From Paramuribaculum sp. (GTDB taxonomy: Bacteria > Bacteroidota > Bacteroidia > Bacteroidales > Muribaculaceae): a stretch of DNA of 12,540 nt. A model generated the notes under the pieces. The model saw nothing but the letters and a program-made list of their open reading frames with translations, had not been told where the DNA came from and did no database searches. The position numbers and the translations under genes were made by a program. Where the stretch lies: contig JAIDXU010000284.1 in the NCBI GenBank assembly GCA_029058455.1, forward strand, positions 1-12,540, in the 5' to 3' direction. This document shows, piece by piece, positions 1-7,766 of the stretch; position 1 is the stretch's first letter; the number at the start of each line of letters is the position of its first letter.

Positions 1-1
1 T

Positions 2-178
2 CGCACCACAGCACAAGACTCCAACCCCGAATCAGACGGTTCATCACAAATACTCAGCATTGAGCCTCAAGAAAACGGTTGGTATATAGTCTCTTATTCC
101 GACATGGGTTGGGATGGTAAAACACGTCTCAACATCAAAGAGGGAAAGATTGATGATTATGAGCGTATCGAGCAATAA
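2..178 (+). CDS. C-terminal fragment of an unrecognised protein (5' end outside window)
   Basis: An open frame enters from the left edge and ends at TAA 176-178, giving the last 58 residues. The visible part starts with a polar, low-complexity stretch (Ser, Asp, Gln, Asn). It then has an alternating hydrophobic pattern (GWYIVSYSDMGWDGKTRLNI) that looks like one or two beta-hairpins, and ends in a charged tail (DDYERIEQ). I do not recognise the family. The pattern would suit the last strands of a small exported domain, but no signal or catalytic motif is in view. Codon use matches the downstream genes and the frame is clean. The next gene begins 72 bases later with no clear terminator between, so a shared transcript is possible. 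Confidence 0.6.
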   Translation, partial: RTTAQDSNPESDGSSQILSIEPQENGWYIVSYSDMGWDGKTRLNIKEGKIDDYERIEQ

Positions 179-250
179 CATAATTTTTACGACTGCTTAT
201 TTGAAATAGCACACCTCAGCACATCAAGAAGCATTATCTGTTTAACAATC

Positions 251-562
251 ATGGCTTGCGCTCCCGAGTTTATTGATTTTTTATGCGACACACTTTCTCC
301 ATTAGGAGAGGTTCGCTCACGAAAAATGATGGGTGATTACGTCATATACGTAAATGAGAAGTGTGTGATAACGGCATGTGACAATACCGCATACGTCAAG
401 AAACTACCGTGCATTGCCGAACTCATGGCTGACGCGGAATGTGGCTGTCCGTATCAGGGCGCAAAGGAAGCTTATATTCTTGACCTGACACATCCTAACA
501 AGGTTCGTAAAGTTATCGAAATTCTATGGGATAAACTCCCCTTCCCTAAATCAAAAAAATGA
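251..562 (+). CDS. TfoX N-terminal-domain family protein
   Basis: This 103-residue protein consists almost entirely of one TfoX/Sxy N-terminal domain. What I see is an N-terminal helix (FIDFLCDTLSPLGEV), then RSRKMMGDYVIYVNEKCVITACDNTAYVK, matching the family pattern of a basic segment, a Met/Phe-Gly-Asp/Glu-Tyr turn and paired strands leading to a Tyr-Val-Lys. GAKEAYILD and a C-terminal helix (VRKVIEILWDKLP) follow. Long TfoX/Sxy proteins regulate competence in gamma-proteobacteria. Stand-alone N-terminal-domain proteins like this one are common in Bacteroidota and have no settled role, so I do not call it a competence regulator. ATG 251 is the only start that keeps the whole domain. No Shine-Dalgarno sequence is present, as is normal for the phylum. 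Family assignment is fairly sure; function is unknown. Confidence 0.75.
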   Translation: MACAPEFIDFLCDTLSPLGEVRSRKMMGDYVIYVNEKCVITACDNTAYVKKLPCIAELMADAECGCPYQGAKEAYILDLTHPNKVRKVIEILWDKLPFPKSKK

Positions 563-718
563 TGCCATTGCTATCTGTCTAAATCACCCTGCTTGAGTGG
601 TGACCGGAATAAAAGTTATTCATTGGCCCGATATTCATTGAAAAATATTTGCCTTTGAAGATATTATCTCAGGGATTTTGACTATTTTTGTGGATATTTT
701 ATCCATTCAATCATTCCG
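563..718 (+). promoter_or_regulatory. Intergenic region with a probable promoter for the TPR/barrel operon
   Basis: The best Bacteroides-type -7 box is TATTTTTG at 683-690, an exact TAnnTTTG match. It would put the transcription start near 694 and give a leader of about 25 bases before ATG 719. The -33 side is weak: nothing resembling TTTG sits 19-21 bases upstream, and the nearest TTTG (654-657) is 25 bases away. A short hairpin (TCACC at 585-589 with GGTGA at 600-604) has no T-run and is not convincing as a terminator for the upstream gene. A promoter is expected here because a long operon starts just downstream. Confidence 0.4.
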
Positions 719-3700
719 ATGACTTTATTCAAGCTTATTCCAGGCGCATTGGGTGTAGCGGCTTCAGCTCTGCTGTGGCCGGCATCCCTGTTTTCACAAA
801 TCAATTCGCCAAAGGCTCCCGGATATATCGACCGTGGCTCAGCCATGCTTTCAACCATCAACGCCCGAGGTGCTTATGATCAGGCATCAGGTAGTTTAAG
901 GCTCACCACCGATCCTGACAATATCGAATCTTCCCGATTGCTTGAGGCCCTTGCCTCGGCTCTTGAAGGTTCGCAAGAAGCCCCGCAACTTCTAAAATCC
1001 TGGCTCAAAAAATATCCTATGTCACAATACCGTCCCGAAGTGCAACTCACTTTGGGCGACTGGTATTTTGCACATGAACTCTACGGTGAGGCTCTCAAGC
1101 AATATAATCTTGTGGGCGACCATACACTCAACACCGTTTCCTCTCAATACCTGGCCTATCGCAAGGCATATTGCATGTTGCTTCTTTCAGAAAACGAGGG
1201 GGCATCAGCGATTTTCACCCGTCTTGCAGCTACTCCGGGCTCGACCTATGCCACCGCCGCACGATTCTATAACGGCTATATAGCTTATCGCAAAGGTGAC
1301 CTCACCAAGGCCGCCGAGCTTTTCAAAGCCTGTTCATCAGATCCTGAGCTTTCGTCGGCTGCCGATTGCTATCTGTGTCAGATCTACTACAAGCAAGGCG
1401 ACTATAACAAGGCTCTGACCTCGGCCAAACGTGCCCTCAAAAGCGGATATTCAAATTTCTATCCCGAAGCTAACCGAGTGGCCGGCGAATCGCTCTATAA
1501 CCTGGGCCGCAGCAGCGAAGCGGTGCCTATGTTATGGAAATATGCCGAAGCTGTCGAATCACCCGCACCCACAGCCCTATATATTCTCGCCACCGACGAG
1601 TATCTCAAAGGAAATTATACCGATGCAGCCGACCTGCTTCAAAGAGTCGTTAAAAGTCCCGAAGCTACCGGCGCAATGGCTCAGAGCGCATGGCTCTACC
1701 TCGGTCAATGCTATGTGAAAGGTGGACAGACCAATCAGGCTGTCATGGCATTTGAAAACGCTTTCCAGCTCAACGCCGATCCCACCATCTCTGAAACAGC
1801 ATTCTATAATTATGCAGTAGCGATGATGGATGGCGGAAAGACCCCGTTCGGCAATTCTGCCAAACTGTTTGAGGAATTTCTCGATCGCTATCCGGAGTCG
1901 AAATATGCTCCCGATGTAGAGGAATATATCATTTCGGGATATATCAGCAATAACGACTTTCAGGGCGCATTGGCATCTATCGACCGCATAGCCCATAAGA
2001 GCGACAATCTCAAAAACGCCCGACAGAAAGTATTGTTTATGCTCGGCACCCGTGAATATAGTGACAACAATTTCACGTCAGCGCTCAACCGCTTTGCCCA
2101 GGCCGGGTCGCTTACCAAAGCTCCCTACAGCCCGGAAGTCGCTTCACAGGCTAATCTGTGGCATGGCCTTACGCTCTATAATCTTGAACGTTACGGTCAG
2201 AGTGCCGACGAGCTGAAAAAATGGATTGCCTCAGTTCCCAACCGCGACAGTTCGCGTCCCCTCGCCCTCTACACTTTAGGTTACGCCCAGTTTGAGGATG
2301 AAAAATGGGCTGACGCTGCCAAATCGTTCTCTCAGGTAACATCTTCCGCAGGTCTCACCGGCTCATCAAAGGCTATGATCGTTGATGCCGCCACACGCTA
2401 TGCCGACTGTCTTTATTACCAGAGTCAGTTTGGCAATGCCCGCGAAGCTTATGCCCAAGCCTACAATCTCAACACCACAGCGGGCGACTACCCGCTGTTT
2501 CAGGAGGGCGTGATGATGGGTTATGAGCGCGACTATAAAGGCAAGCAAGTGGCCATGACACGATTCATCGAGCTCTTTCCCGATTCCCCTCTCGCCTCTG
2601 ATGCGCTACTTGAATTAGCCGAATGTCAGGTTACACTCAACAATATCGACCAGGCCATATCAACTTATTCACAACTTGTAGAAAGCTATCCGGCCACCGG
2701 CGCCGCACGCAAAGGCCGCTTGCAGATGGCTATTACAGCGATGGATGCCGGTCGCACAAATGAAGCCGTAGCCAACTACCGTAAACTGATCGCCGATCAT
2801 CCTACCAGCGACGAAGCTCGCCTTGCCGCCGACGATCTCAAACGCTATTATGCCCGCACCGGAGGCCTTGAGGAATTTGCCTCATGGATGACCAATATCG
2901 GTAACGCTCCGGCTATCGACCCCTCCGAAATCGACAATCTCACTTTCTCGGCCGCTGAAAAAGAGTATGCCGACACCGAAAAGACCGGAAAACTCAAAGA
3001 ATATCTCGCCCGATTCCCCAAAGGCAACAACGAGGCCCGCGCACTTTATCTTCTTGCCGAAGACGCTTCGCTGTCAAACAACAACGAAGAAGCCTATCTC
3101 TACGCCTCACGACTGATTGAGGAATATCCCGATGCAGAAGGGTTTGAAGACGCCATGCTCATGATTGCCGATGCTCAGATGTCGCAAGGTAAAACCGAAG
3201 CCGCTCTTCACACTTTTGATGAGCTCCAGCGCAAGACCGTGAGCCCTGTCTATCTCTCCGAAGCCCGTCTTGGTCTGCTCCGCACCGCCTCGGCTCTCGG
3301 CAGAAACGCCACAGCTATCGATGCTGCCGACAAGCTGTTGGCCACATCATCATCGTCACGTGAGAACTCTTCGGAAATCCTGTGTCTCAAAGCTCAGGCC
3401 CTCGACCGCATAGGCCAGCATGACGAGGCTTACGACCTTTGGAAAAGCATCATCAAAGAATCACCCAACGATGTTTTCGCCTCTCAGTCTGCCGTTCAGC
3501 TTTCAGAATCTCTGCTTGCCAACGGCAACAAGGAAGAAGCTCATACCACTATTGAAAAATTCATCAATTCAAATCCCTCCCACCAATATTGGTTGGCAAG
3601 AGGCTTCATAGTGTTAAGCGACGTTCTCCGCGCCAATAACAATGATTTTGAAGCGGACCAATATCTCCACTCGCTCCGCAACAACTATCCCGGCAACGAA

Positions 3701-3745
3701 GCCGACATTTTCAAAATGATCGACGAGCGTCTTTCCAAAAATTAA
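719..3745 (+). CDS. Large exported tetratricopeptide-repeat (TPR) protein
   Basis: This 1008-residue protein is a nearly continuous helical-repeat solenoid. Residues 1-26 form a signal peptide (Lys5, hydrophobic core, LFS) with probable cleavage before Gln27. There is no lipobox Cys, so it is likely soluble in the periplasm. TPR-type helix pairs run from about residue 100 to the end, for example YNGYIAYRKGDLTKAAELF near 183-201, YLCQIYYKQGDYNKAL near 220, and a BamD/YbgF-like series around 615-725 (FPDSPLASDALLELAECQ, then YPATGAARKGRLQMAITAMD). Such repeats bind peptides or partner proteins; no enzymatic motif is visible. The stop codon is 12 bases before the next start, so the protein is probably co-produced with the beta-barrel encoded there. 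I infer a scaffold acting with that barrel in envelope assembly, export or uptake. ATG 719 is chosen because it gives a complete signal peptide. TPR identity is certain; role is unknown. Confidence 0.9.
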   Translation: MTLFKLIPGALGVAASALLWPASLFSQINSPKAPGYIDRGSAMLSTINARGAYDQASGSLRLTTDPDNIESSRLLEALASALEGSQEAPQLLKSWLKKYPMSQYRPEVQLTLGDWYFAHELYGEALKQYNLVGDHTLNTVSSQYLAYRKAYCMLLLSENEGASAIFTRLAATPGSTYATAARFYNGYIAYRKGDLTKAAELFKACSSDPELSSAADCYLCQIYYKQGDYNKALTSAKRALKSGYSNFYPEANRVAGESLYNLGRSSEAVPMLWKYAEAVESPAPTALYILATDEYLKGNYTDAADLLQRVVKSPEATGAMAQSAWLYLGQCYVKGGQTNQAVMAFENAFQLNADPTISETAFYNYAVAMMDGGKTPFGNSAKLFEEFLDRYPESKYAPDVEEYIISGYISNNDFQGALASIDRIAHKSDNLKNARQKVLFMLGTREYSDNNFTSALNRFAQAGSLTKAPYSPEVASQANLWHGLTLYNLERYGQSADELKKWIASVPNRDSSRPLALYTLGYAQFEDEKWADAAKSFSQVTSSAGLTGSSKAMIVDAATRYADCLYYQSQFGNAREAYAQAYNLNTTAGDYPLFQEGVMMGYERDYKGKQVAMTRFIELFPDSPLASDALLELAECQVTLNNIDQAISTYSQLVESYPATGAARKGRLQMAITAMDAGRTNEAVANYRKLIADHPTSDEARLAADDLKRYYARTGGLEEFASWMTNIGNAPAIDPSEIDNLTFSAAEKEYADTEKTGKLKEYLARFPKGNNEARALYLLAEDASLSNNNEEAYLYASRLIEEYPDAEGFEDAMLMIADAQMSQGKTEAALHTFDELQRKTVSPVYLSEARLGLLRTASALGRNATAIDAADKLLATSSSSRENSSEILCLKAQALDRIGQHDEAYDLWKSIIKESPNDVFASQSAVQLSESLLANGNKEEAHTTIEKFINSNPSHQYWLARGFIVLSDVLRANNNDFEADQYLHSLRNNYPGNEADIFKMIDERLSKN

Positions 3746-3757
3746 TTGCCCCCAACC

Positions 3758-5560
3758 ATGATTATTATGAATAGTCTGAAGTTAAGATATACTGCTCTGG
3801 CAGCCTCCATGACCATTATTCCGGCAGTGGCCGCACAACAAAACGACTCTCCCGACGATCCTTCACTCACAAAAGAAATCAAAGTGGAGCGCGAGGTAGA
3901 GCCCCTCATCCGTGAGGCCAAACGTCTCAATCTCTCTCCTGAAATATCGCTGTCTCCATTCAACAAAACCAATCTCACCTACAGCGACCGCACAATCACC
4001 GCACGGATTCCGTCGACTTTTTCGCTTCTCGAACCGGCGGCCTATCTCGACAGCGTGCCCCGCGCTCCGTGGCGCGGCTATGTGGCAGGCGGATATTTCC
4101 CAACCTTCAACGCCGCCCTGTCAGCCGGCTATCGAATTATCGACACCGAGCGGTCGAATCTCGACATCTGGATGCAATATGACGGCACCAGATATAGTGT
4201 GAAAGCTGACGACAACAGCTATGCGAGATATAGCAACACCTTGCAGTTAGGCACCAAGCTCCACACTCTCATTGGCACGAAATCCGCACTCGATCTCACC
4301 CTCAATTATTTGGTTGACAGATTCCGTTATCCTGCTTTTATCAACAGCAGCTTCATTCAGTTCGGAGAGGAGCCGGTTCACAAAATGCACCAGACCGTCA
4401 ACAACGTCGAGTTTGCGGCCGGATTTACCTCCAAAGTCAACGATCTGAATTATAAACTGAGGTTTGCATACAATCACTTCGGCTATGCCCAAAGCGGCAT
4501 CTGGCCTCGCTTTGAAATTGAAGATTATCCCTATAACAGCGACTATCTCAATCCCGTAAGAGAAAATCACATTACCATAGGTGGTAATCTTAACGAAATC
4601 GTAGACCTCAATCTCTCGGTTATAAGCAACAGTCGCCGCTCCATCACCGACTATCCGTTTCTCACGGTCGATGATCCGTTTAAGCCCGACAAAAACTATA
4701 ACCATGCTCTCCTCACCCTCACTCCCGGCTATACCTTTGCCACAAACAATCTCACCCTTGGCGTTCGCGCCCGTGTTGATCTCACTTTCAACTCCGGTAA
4801 ATTCTTCCACATCGCGCCCGACGTAGACTTTTCATGGCGTCCCGCCAATATTCTCACGATATGGGCTAAAATCGGTGGCGGTGAATGGCAGAATACTCTC
4901 CTTTCTCTCTATGAGGTGAGCGAGCTGAGTCAGCCGATGATGGCTTATAAAAACTCCCACATTCCCCTGACTGTAGATGCCGGAGTCACTGCAGGGCCTT
5001 TTGAAGGAGGCTGGATTAAACTTTATGGCGGTTACGCCCGTGCCAATGACTGGCTTATGCCCGCCGTAACCTCACCCGGTATCCTCTCATTCCATGCTTT
5101 AGACATAAAGGGATTCCACGGCGGAGTGGCTATGGGCTACAACTACCGCGATTTTGCAGAAATTGAAATGAAATTTGAAGGCGCACCCACAGGACTTCGC
5201 AAAGGCTACTATCTGTGGCGCGACAGAGCCGGCCAGGTATTTGATCTCAAGATTTCGGCAAAGCCTCTCAAACCGCTTACTGTCAGCGCGTCATGGCAGC
5301 TTAGAGCCAATCGTTCGGTGTGCTTCCCCGAATATTTCGACTTCTCATCATCCGACAATATCCACACCACGGTTGAAACCACAGTAACAAACCGCCTCAA
5401 CAATCTTTCGCTTATCAACATAGGCGGCAACTGGCAATTCAACAATCGCTTCGGTGTGTTTGTTACGCTTGAGAATATTCTTGGCCGACACACCACCGAC
5501 GTAGATCTTCTTCCCGGACAAGGTTTCCACGGTCTTGTAGGTGCCTCCTATAAATTCTGA
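3758..5560 (+). CDS. Outer-membrane beta-barrel protein paired with the TPR protein
   Basis: The protein has 600 residues from ATG 3758. Residues 1-26 are a signal peptide (Lys8, Arg10, hydrophobic core, AVAA) with predicted cleavage before Gln27. A charged segment (KEIKVEREVEPLIREAKRLN, about 39-58, then LSPEI) precedes the barrel and resembles the short conserved N-terminal extension of some Bacteroidota barrel proteins loosely annotated as TonB-dependent receptors. I see no full plug domain. From about residue 106 (RGYVAGGYFP) to the end, the sequence alternates aromatic/hydrophobic and polar residues with Gly/Asn/Asp turns, as in transmembrane strands. It closes with GLVGASYKF, a terminal-Phe signature typical of outer-membrane proteins. 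TTG 3746 in the same frame would add four residues and is unlikely; ATG 3767 would shorten the signal peptide by three and remains possible. A barrel is likely; transported substrate or function is unknown. Confidence 0.82.
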   Translation: MIIMNSLKLRYTALAASMTIIPAVAAQQNDSPDDPSLTKEIKVEREVEPLIREAKRLNLSPEISLSPFNKTNLTYSDRTITARIPSTFSLLEPAAYLDSVPRAPWRGYVAGGYFPTFNAALSAGYRIIDTERSNLDIWMQYDGTRYSVKADDNSYARYSNTLQLGTKLHTLIGTKSALDLTLNYLVDRFRYPAFINSSFIQFGEEPVHKMHQTVNNVEFAAGFTSKVNDLNYKLRFAYNHFGYAQSGIWPRFEIEDYPYNSDYLNPVRENHITIGGNLNEIVDLNLSVISNSRRSITDYPFLTVDDPFKPDKNYNHALLTLTPGYTFATNNLTLGVRARVDLTFNSGKFFHIAPDVDFSWRPANILTIWAKIGGGEWQNTLLSLYEVSELSQPMMAYKNSHIPLTVDAGVTAGPFEGGWIKLYGGYARANDWLMPAVTSPGILSFHALDIKGFHGGVAMGYNYRDFAEIEMKFEGAPTGLRKGYYLWRDRAGQVFDLKISAKPLKPLTVSASWQLRANRSVCFPEYFDFSSSDNIHTTVETTVTNRLNNLSLINIGGNWQFNNRFGVFVTLENILGRHTTDVDLLPGQGFHGLVGASYKF

Positions 5561-5580
5561 CACTTCAATCAGTTTATATA

Positions 5581-6354
5581 ATGTCTGAAAACCTCATAAA
5601 GCCCGAGCTTTCCGACTGTCTCGTGCTTATACCCACATATAACGAAAAAGAAAACATTGCCGCCATAATTGATGCTGTGATGGCGTTGCCTCATCGCTTT
5701 GACGTTTTGGTGATAGATGACGGGTCGCCCGACGGAACCGCTTCGATCGTGAAAGAGAAAATGAAGGAGCTGCCAGGGCGAATCCATATTCTTGAGCGTA
5801 AAGGTAAACAAGGATTGGGAACGGCCTACATTGCCGGATTTGAAGAAGCTCTCCGACATCCGCAATATGAATACATCTTTGAGATGGATGCCGATTTCTC
5901 CCATAATCCCAACGACCTCATGAAGCTCTATGAGGCGTGTGCCGTTGATGGGGCTGATATGGCTGTCGGCTCACGTTATATCTCCGGAGTCAACGTAGTC
6001 AACTGGCCGATGGGACGTGTGCTGATGAGTTATTATGCTTCCGCTTATGTGAGAATTGTGACCGGAATGCCGGTACGTGATACTACAGCCGGATTTGTTT
6101 GCTACACCCGACGCGTGCTTCAGGCTCTGCCGTTAAAAGAAATACGCTTTAAGGGCTATGCCTTCCAGATCGAGATGAAATTCCTCACACATAAATATGG
6201 ATTCAAAATCAAGGAAGTGCCTATTGTGTTTGTCAACCGAGTGCTCGGCACCAGCAAAATGTCGTCGGGTATATTTTCAGAGGCGCTTCTCGGTGTGATA
6301 CAGCTCAAAGTTTCAAGCTGGTTTACCAAATATCCTGACTATGGCAAACATTGA
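5581..6354 (+). CDS. Polyprenol-monophosphate mannose synthase-type glycosyltransferase (GT2, Dpm1-like)
   Basis: This 257-residue enzyme belongs to the DPM1-like branch of glycosyltransferase family 2. By family knowledge it transfers mannose (or a similar sugar) from GDP-mannose to polyprenyl phosphate on the cytoplasmic face of the inner membrane, making a lipid-linked donor. Visible motifs are LIPTYNEKENI (residues 16-26), VIDDGSPDGT (44-53, nucleotide binding), GKQGLGTAYIAGF, the metal-binding DAD (103-105) in EMDADFSHNP, GSRYISG, and DTTAGFVCY followed by FKGYAFQIEM, both hallmarks of this branch. There is no C-terminal membrane domain, so it is the short soluble form. It starts 20 bases after the barrel gene, and its last 14 bases overlap the dihydroorotase gene. 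Sugar specificity is inferred from family only; a related polyprenyl-phosphate hexosyltransferase is the alternative. Confidence 0.88.
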   Translation: MSENLIKPELSDCLVLIPTYNEKENIAAIIDAVMALPHRFDVLVIDDGSPDGTASIVKEKMKELPGRIHILERKGKQGLGTAYIAGFEEALRHPQYEYIFEMDADFSHNPNDLMKLYEACAVDGADMAVGSRYISGVNVVNWPMGRVLMSYYASAYVRIVTGMPVRDTTAGFVCYTRRVLQALPLKEIRFKGYAFQIEMKFLTHKYGFKIKEVPIVFVNRVLGTSKMSSGIFSEALLGVIQLKVSSWFTKYPDYGKH

Positions 6355-7714
6355 TCTGCTTATATACAACGCCCGTATTGTCAACGAGGGCGTAACAATA
6401 CCCAAAGGTTATCTTACCGTTTCCGGTGAGTTTATTTCCGGCATAGGTGAAGGCGAACCTGCTCCCGAAATTTTAGCCGGAGCTCGTGAAAAAATCGATG
6501 CTGAAGGTAAATATCTTCTTCCGGGTGTGATCGACACCCATGTGCATTTCCGCGATCCCGGTCTGACTCATAAGGGAGATATGCACTCTGAAAGCACTGC
6601 CGCCATAGCCGGAGGTGTGACTTCGTTTATCGACATGCCCAACACCAAGCCACCTACTATAAGCGTGGCCGAAGTCGAGGCTAAACTCTCACATGCCGCT
6701 GAAGTCTCGCTTGCCAACTACGGCTTCTTTATCGGCGCAACCAATTCCAATCTCGAAGAGTTGCGTAAGGCCGACTATTCGCATATTGCCGGAGTAAAAC
6801 TGTTTTTAGGCTCATCGACAGGCAACATGCTCGTTGACGAACCTTCAACTATCGAAAAAATATTTAGCGAAGTTCCGGCTCTGATTGCCGTTCATGCCGA
6901 AGATGAAGCTACCATTGCGGCCAACCGCAAAAAACTGAGAGAAGCGCTCGGCGAGGAAATTCCAATCGACTGTCACCCGGTGATCCGCGACCATGAGGCA
7001 TGTTATCTCGCCACGCGTCGCGCTGTCGAACTCGCCAAAGCTACCGGTGCGCGTCTGCATGTGTGCCACATATCCACCTCCGACGAGTTACGTCTGTTCA
7101 CTCCCGGTCCGGCAGCCGATAAGCGCATCACGGCCGAGACTTGCCCGCAATATCTTGTATTCACCGATGAGATGTATGGCGCGCTTGGCAGCAGAATAAA
7201 GTGTAATCCCGCCATCAAACGCCCCACCGACCGCGACGATCTTCGCTTTGCCGTTAACCACGACATCATTGACACAATCGCCACCGACCATGCCCCTCAC
7301 ATGTGGGAAGAAAAACGCGGCACTGCCCTCACCGCTGCCTCAGGTATGCCGGGCATTGAATTTTCACTACCGGTGATGATGCAAGCAGTGAGCGAGCAAT
7401 GGTTCTCGATAGAGACCGTGGTGTGGAAAATGTGTCATAATCCCGCTACGATTTTCAATATCGACAGGCGAGGTTTTCTGCGTGAAGGCTATTATGCCGA
7501 CATCGTGATATTTGATCCCGACTGTGAACCATATACAATTAAGGATGAGAATGTGAAATCACTCTGCGGTTGGACACCCTACAACGGACTCCAGCTCTCC
7601 GGCAGGGTTGATATTACTATTCTCAACGGTAGCCCAGTATATAGATACGGCACTATTTTCAAGGCTCGCACTCATGCGTTGAGATTCAATCCTCCGGAAA
7701 GAATGACCGAGTAA
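6341..7714 (+). CDS. pyrC: Dihydroorotase, class I amidohydrolase type
   Basis: This 457-residue cytoplasmic enzyme would interconvert N-carbamoyl-aspartate and dihydroorotate in de novo pyrimidine synthesis. All key residues are present: DTHVHFRDPG with zinc ligands His67 and His69 and substrate-binding Arg71; DMPNT with Asn101; Lys153 (AGVKLFLGSS), the carboxylated bridging lysine; His185 (VHAEDE); His243 (HVCHIS); and catalytic Asp316 (ATDHAPH). The length suits the class I group, which is longer than the E. coli-type PyrC. Allantoinase and hydantoinase are close relatives; the RDPG and MPNT context favours dihydroorotase, though the symbol rests on inspection only. The start ATG 6341 lies inside the last codons of the preceding gene (14-base overlap), which suggests translational coupling. 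No good terminator follows the stop codon. Confidence 0.88.
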   Translation: MANIDLLIYNARIVNEGVTIPKGYLTVSGEFISGIGEGEPAPEILAGAREKIDAEGKYLLPGVIDTHVHFRDPGLTHKGDMHSESTAAIAGGVTSFIDMPNTKPPTISVAEVEAKLSHAAEVSLANYGFFIGATNSNLEELRKADYSHIAGVKLFLGSSTGNMLVDEPSTIEKIFSEVPALIAVHAEDEATIAANRKKLREALGEEIPIDCHPVIRDHEACYLATRRAVELAKATGARLHVCHISTSDELRLFTPGPAADKRITAETCPQYLVFTDEMYGALGSRIKCNPAIKRPTDRDDLRFAVNHDIIDTIATDHAPHMWEEKRGTALTAASGMPGIEFSLPVMMQAVSEQWFSIETVVWKMCHNPATIFNIDRRGFLREGYYADIVIFDPDCEPYTIKDENVKSLCGWTPYNGLQLSGRVDITILNGSPVYRYGTIFKARTHALRFNPPERMTE

Positions 7715-7730
7715 TTGTAATAATGGCAAT

Positions 7731-7761
7731 TTTGACAATTCAAGTTGATTGATTAACTTTG
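7731..7761 (+). promoter_or_regulatory. Consensus Bacteroides promoter upstream of the glutaminyl cyclase gene
   Basis: TTTG at 7731-7734, a 19-base spacer, and TAACTTTG at 7754-7761 match the TTTG-N19-TAnnTTTG consensus of the Bacteroidota primary sigma factor at every specified position. Transcription should begin about four bases after the -7 box, near 7765. That is only a couple of bases before the GTG start chosen for the cyclase, so the transcript would be leaderless or nearly so. Confidence 0.75.
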
Positions 7762-7766
7762 TTGGC

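Noticed and set aside
251..562. Calling the TfoX-domain protein a competence regulator
   Set aside because: It has only the N-terminal domain and no competence genes are nearby.
583..606. Hairpin after the TfoX gene as a terminator
   Set aside because: Only five base pairs, a ten-base loop and no T-run.
1577..1996. 139-codon minus-strand frame inside the TPR gene
   Set aside because: Antisense shadow of the repeat protein; Cys/Ile-rich composition without any recognisable domain.
3746..3757. TTG 3746 as start of the barrel protein
   Set aside because: It directly follows the TPR stop codon and would put MPPT ahead of an already complete signal peptide; ATG 3758 is the better start.
4247..4810. 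187-codon open frame on the minus strand inside the barrel gene
   Set aside because: It lies entirely within a well-supported + strand gene, has no family features, and reads as the complement of barrel codons.
7715..7745. Possible terminator after pyrC
   Set aside because: Only short AT-rich complementarities without a GC stem; read-through into the cyclase gene cannot be excluded.
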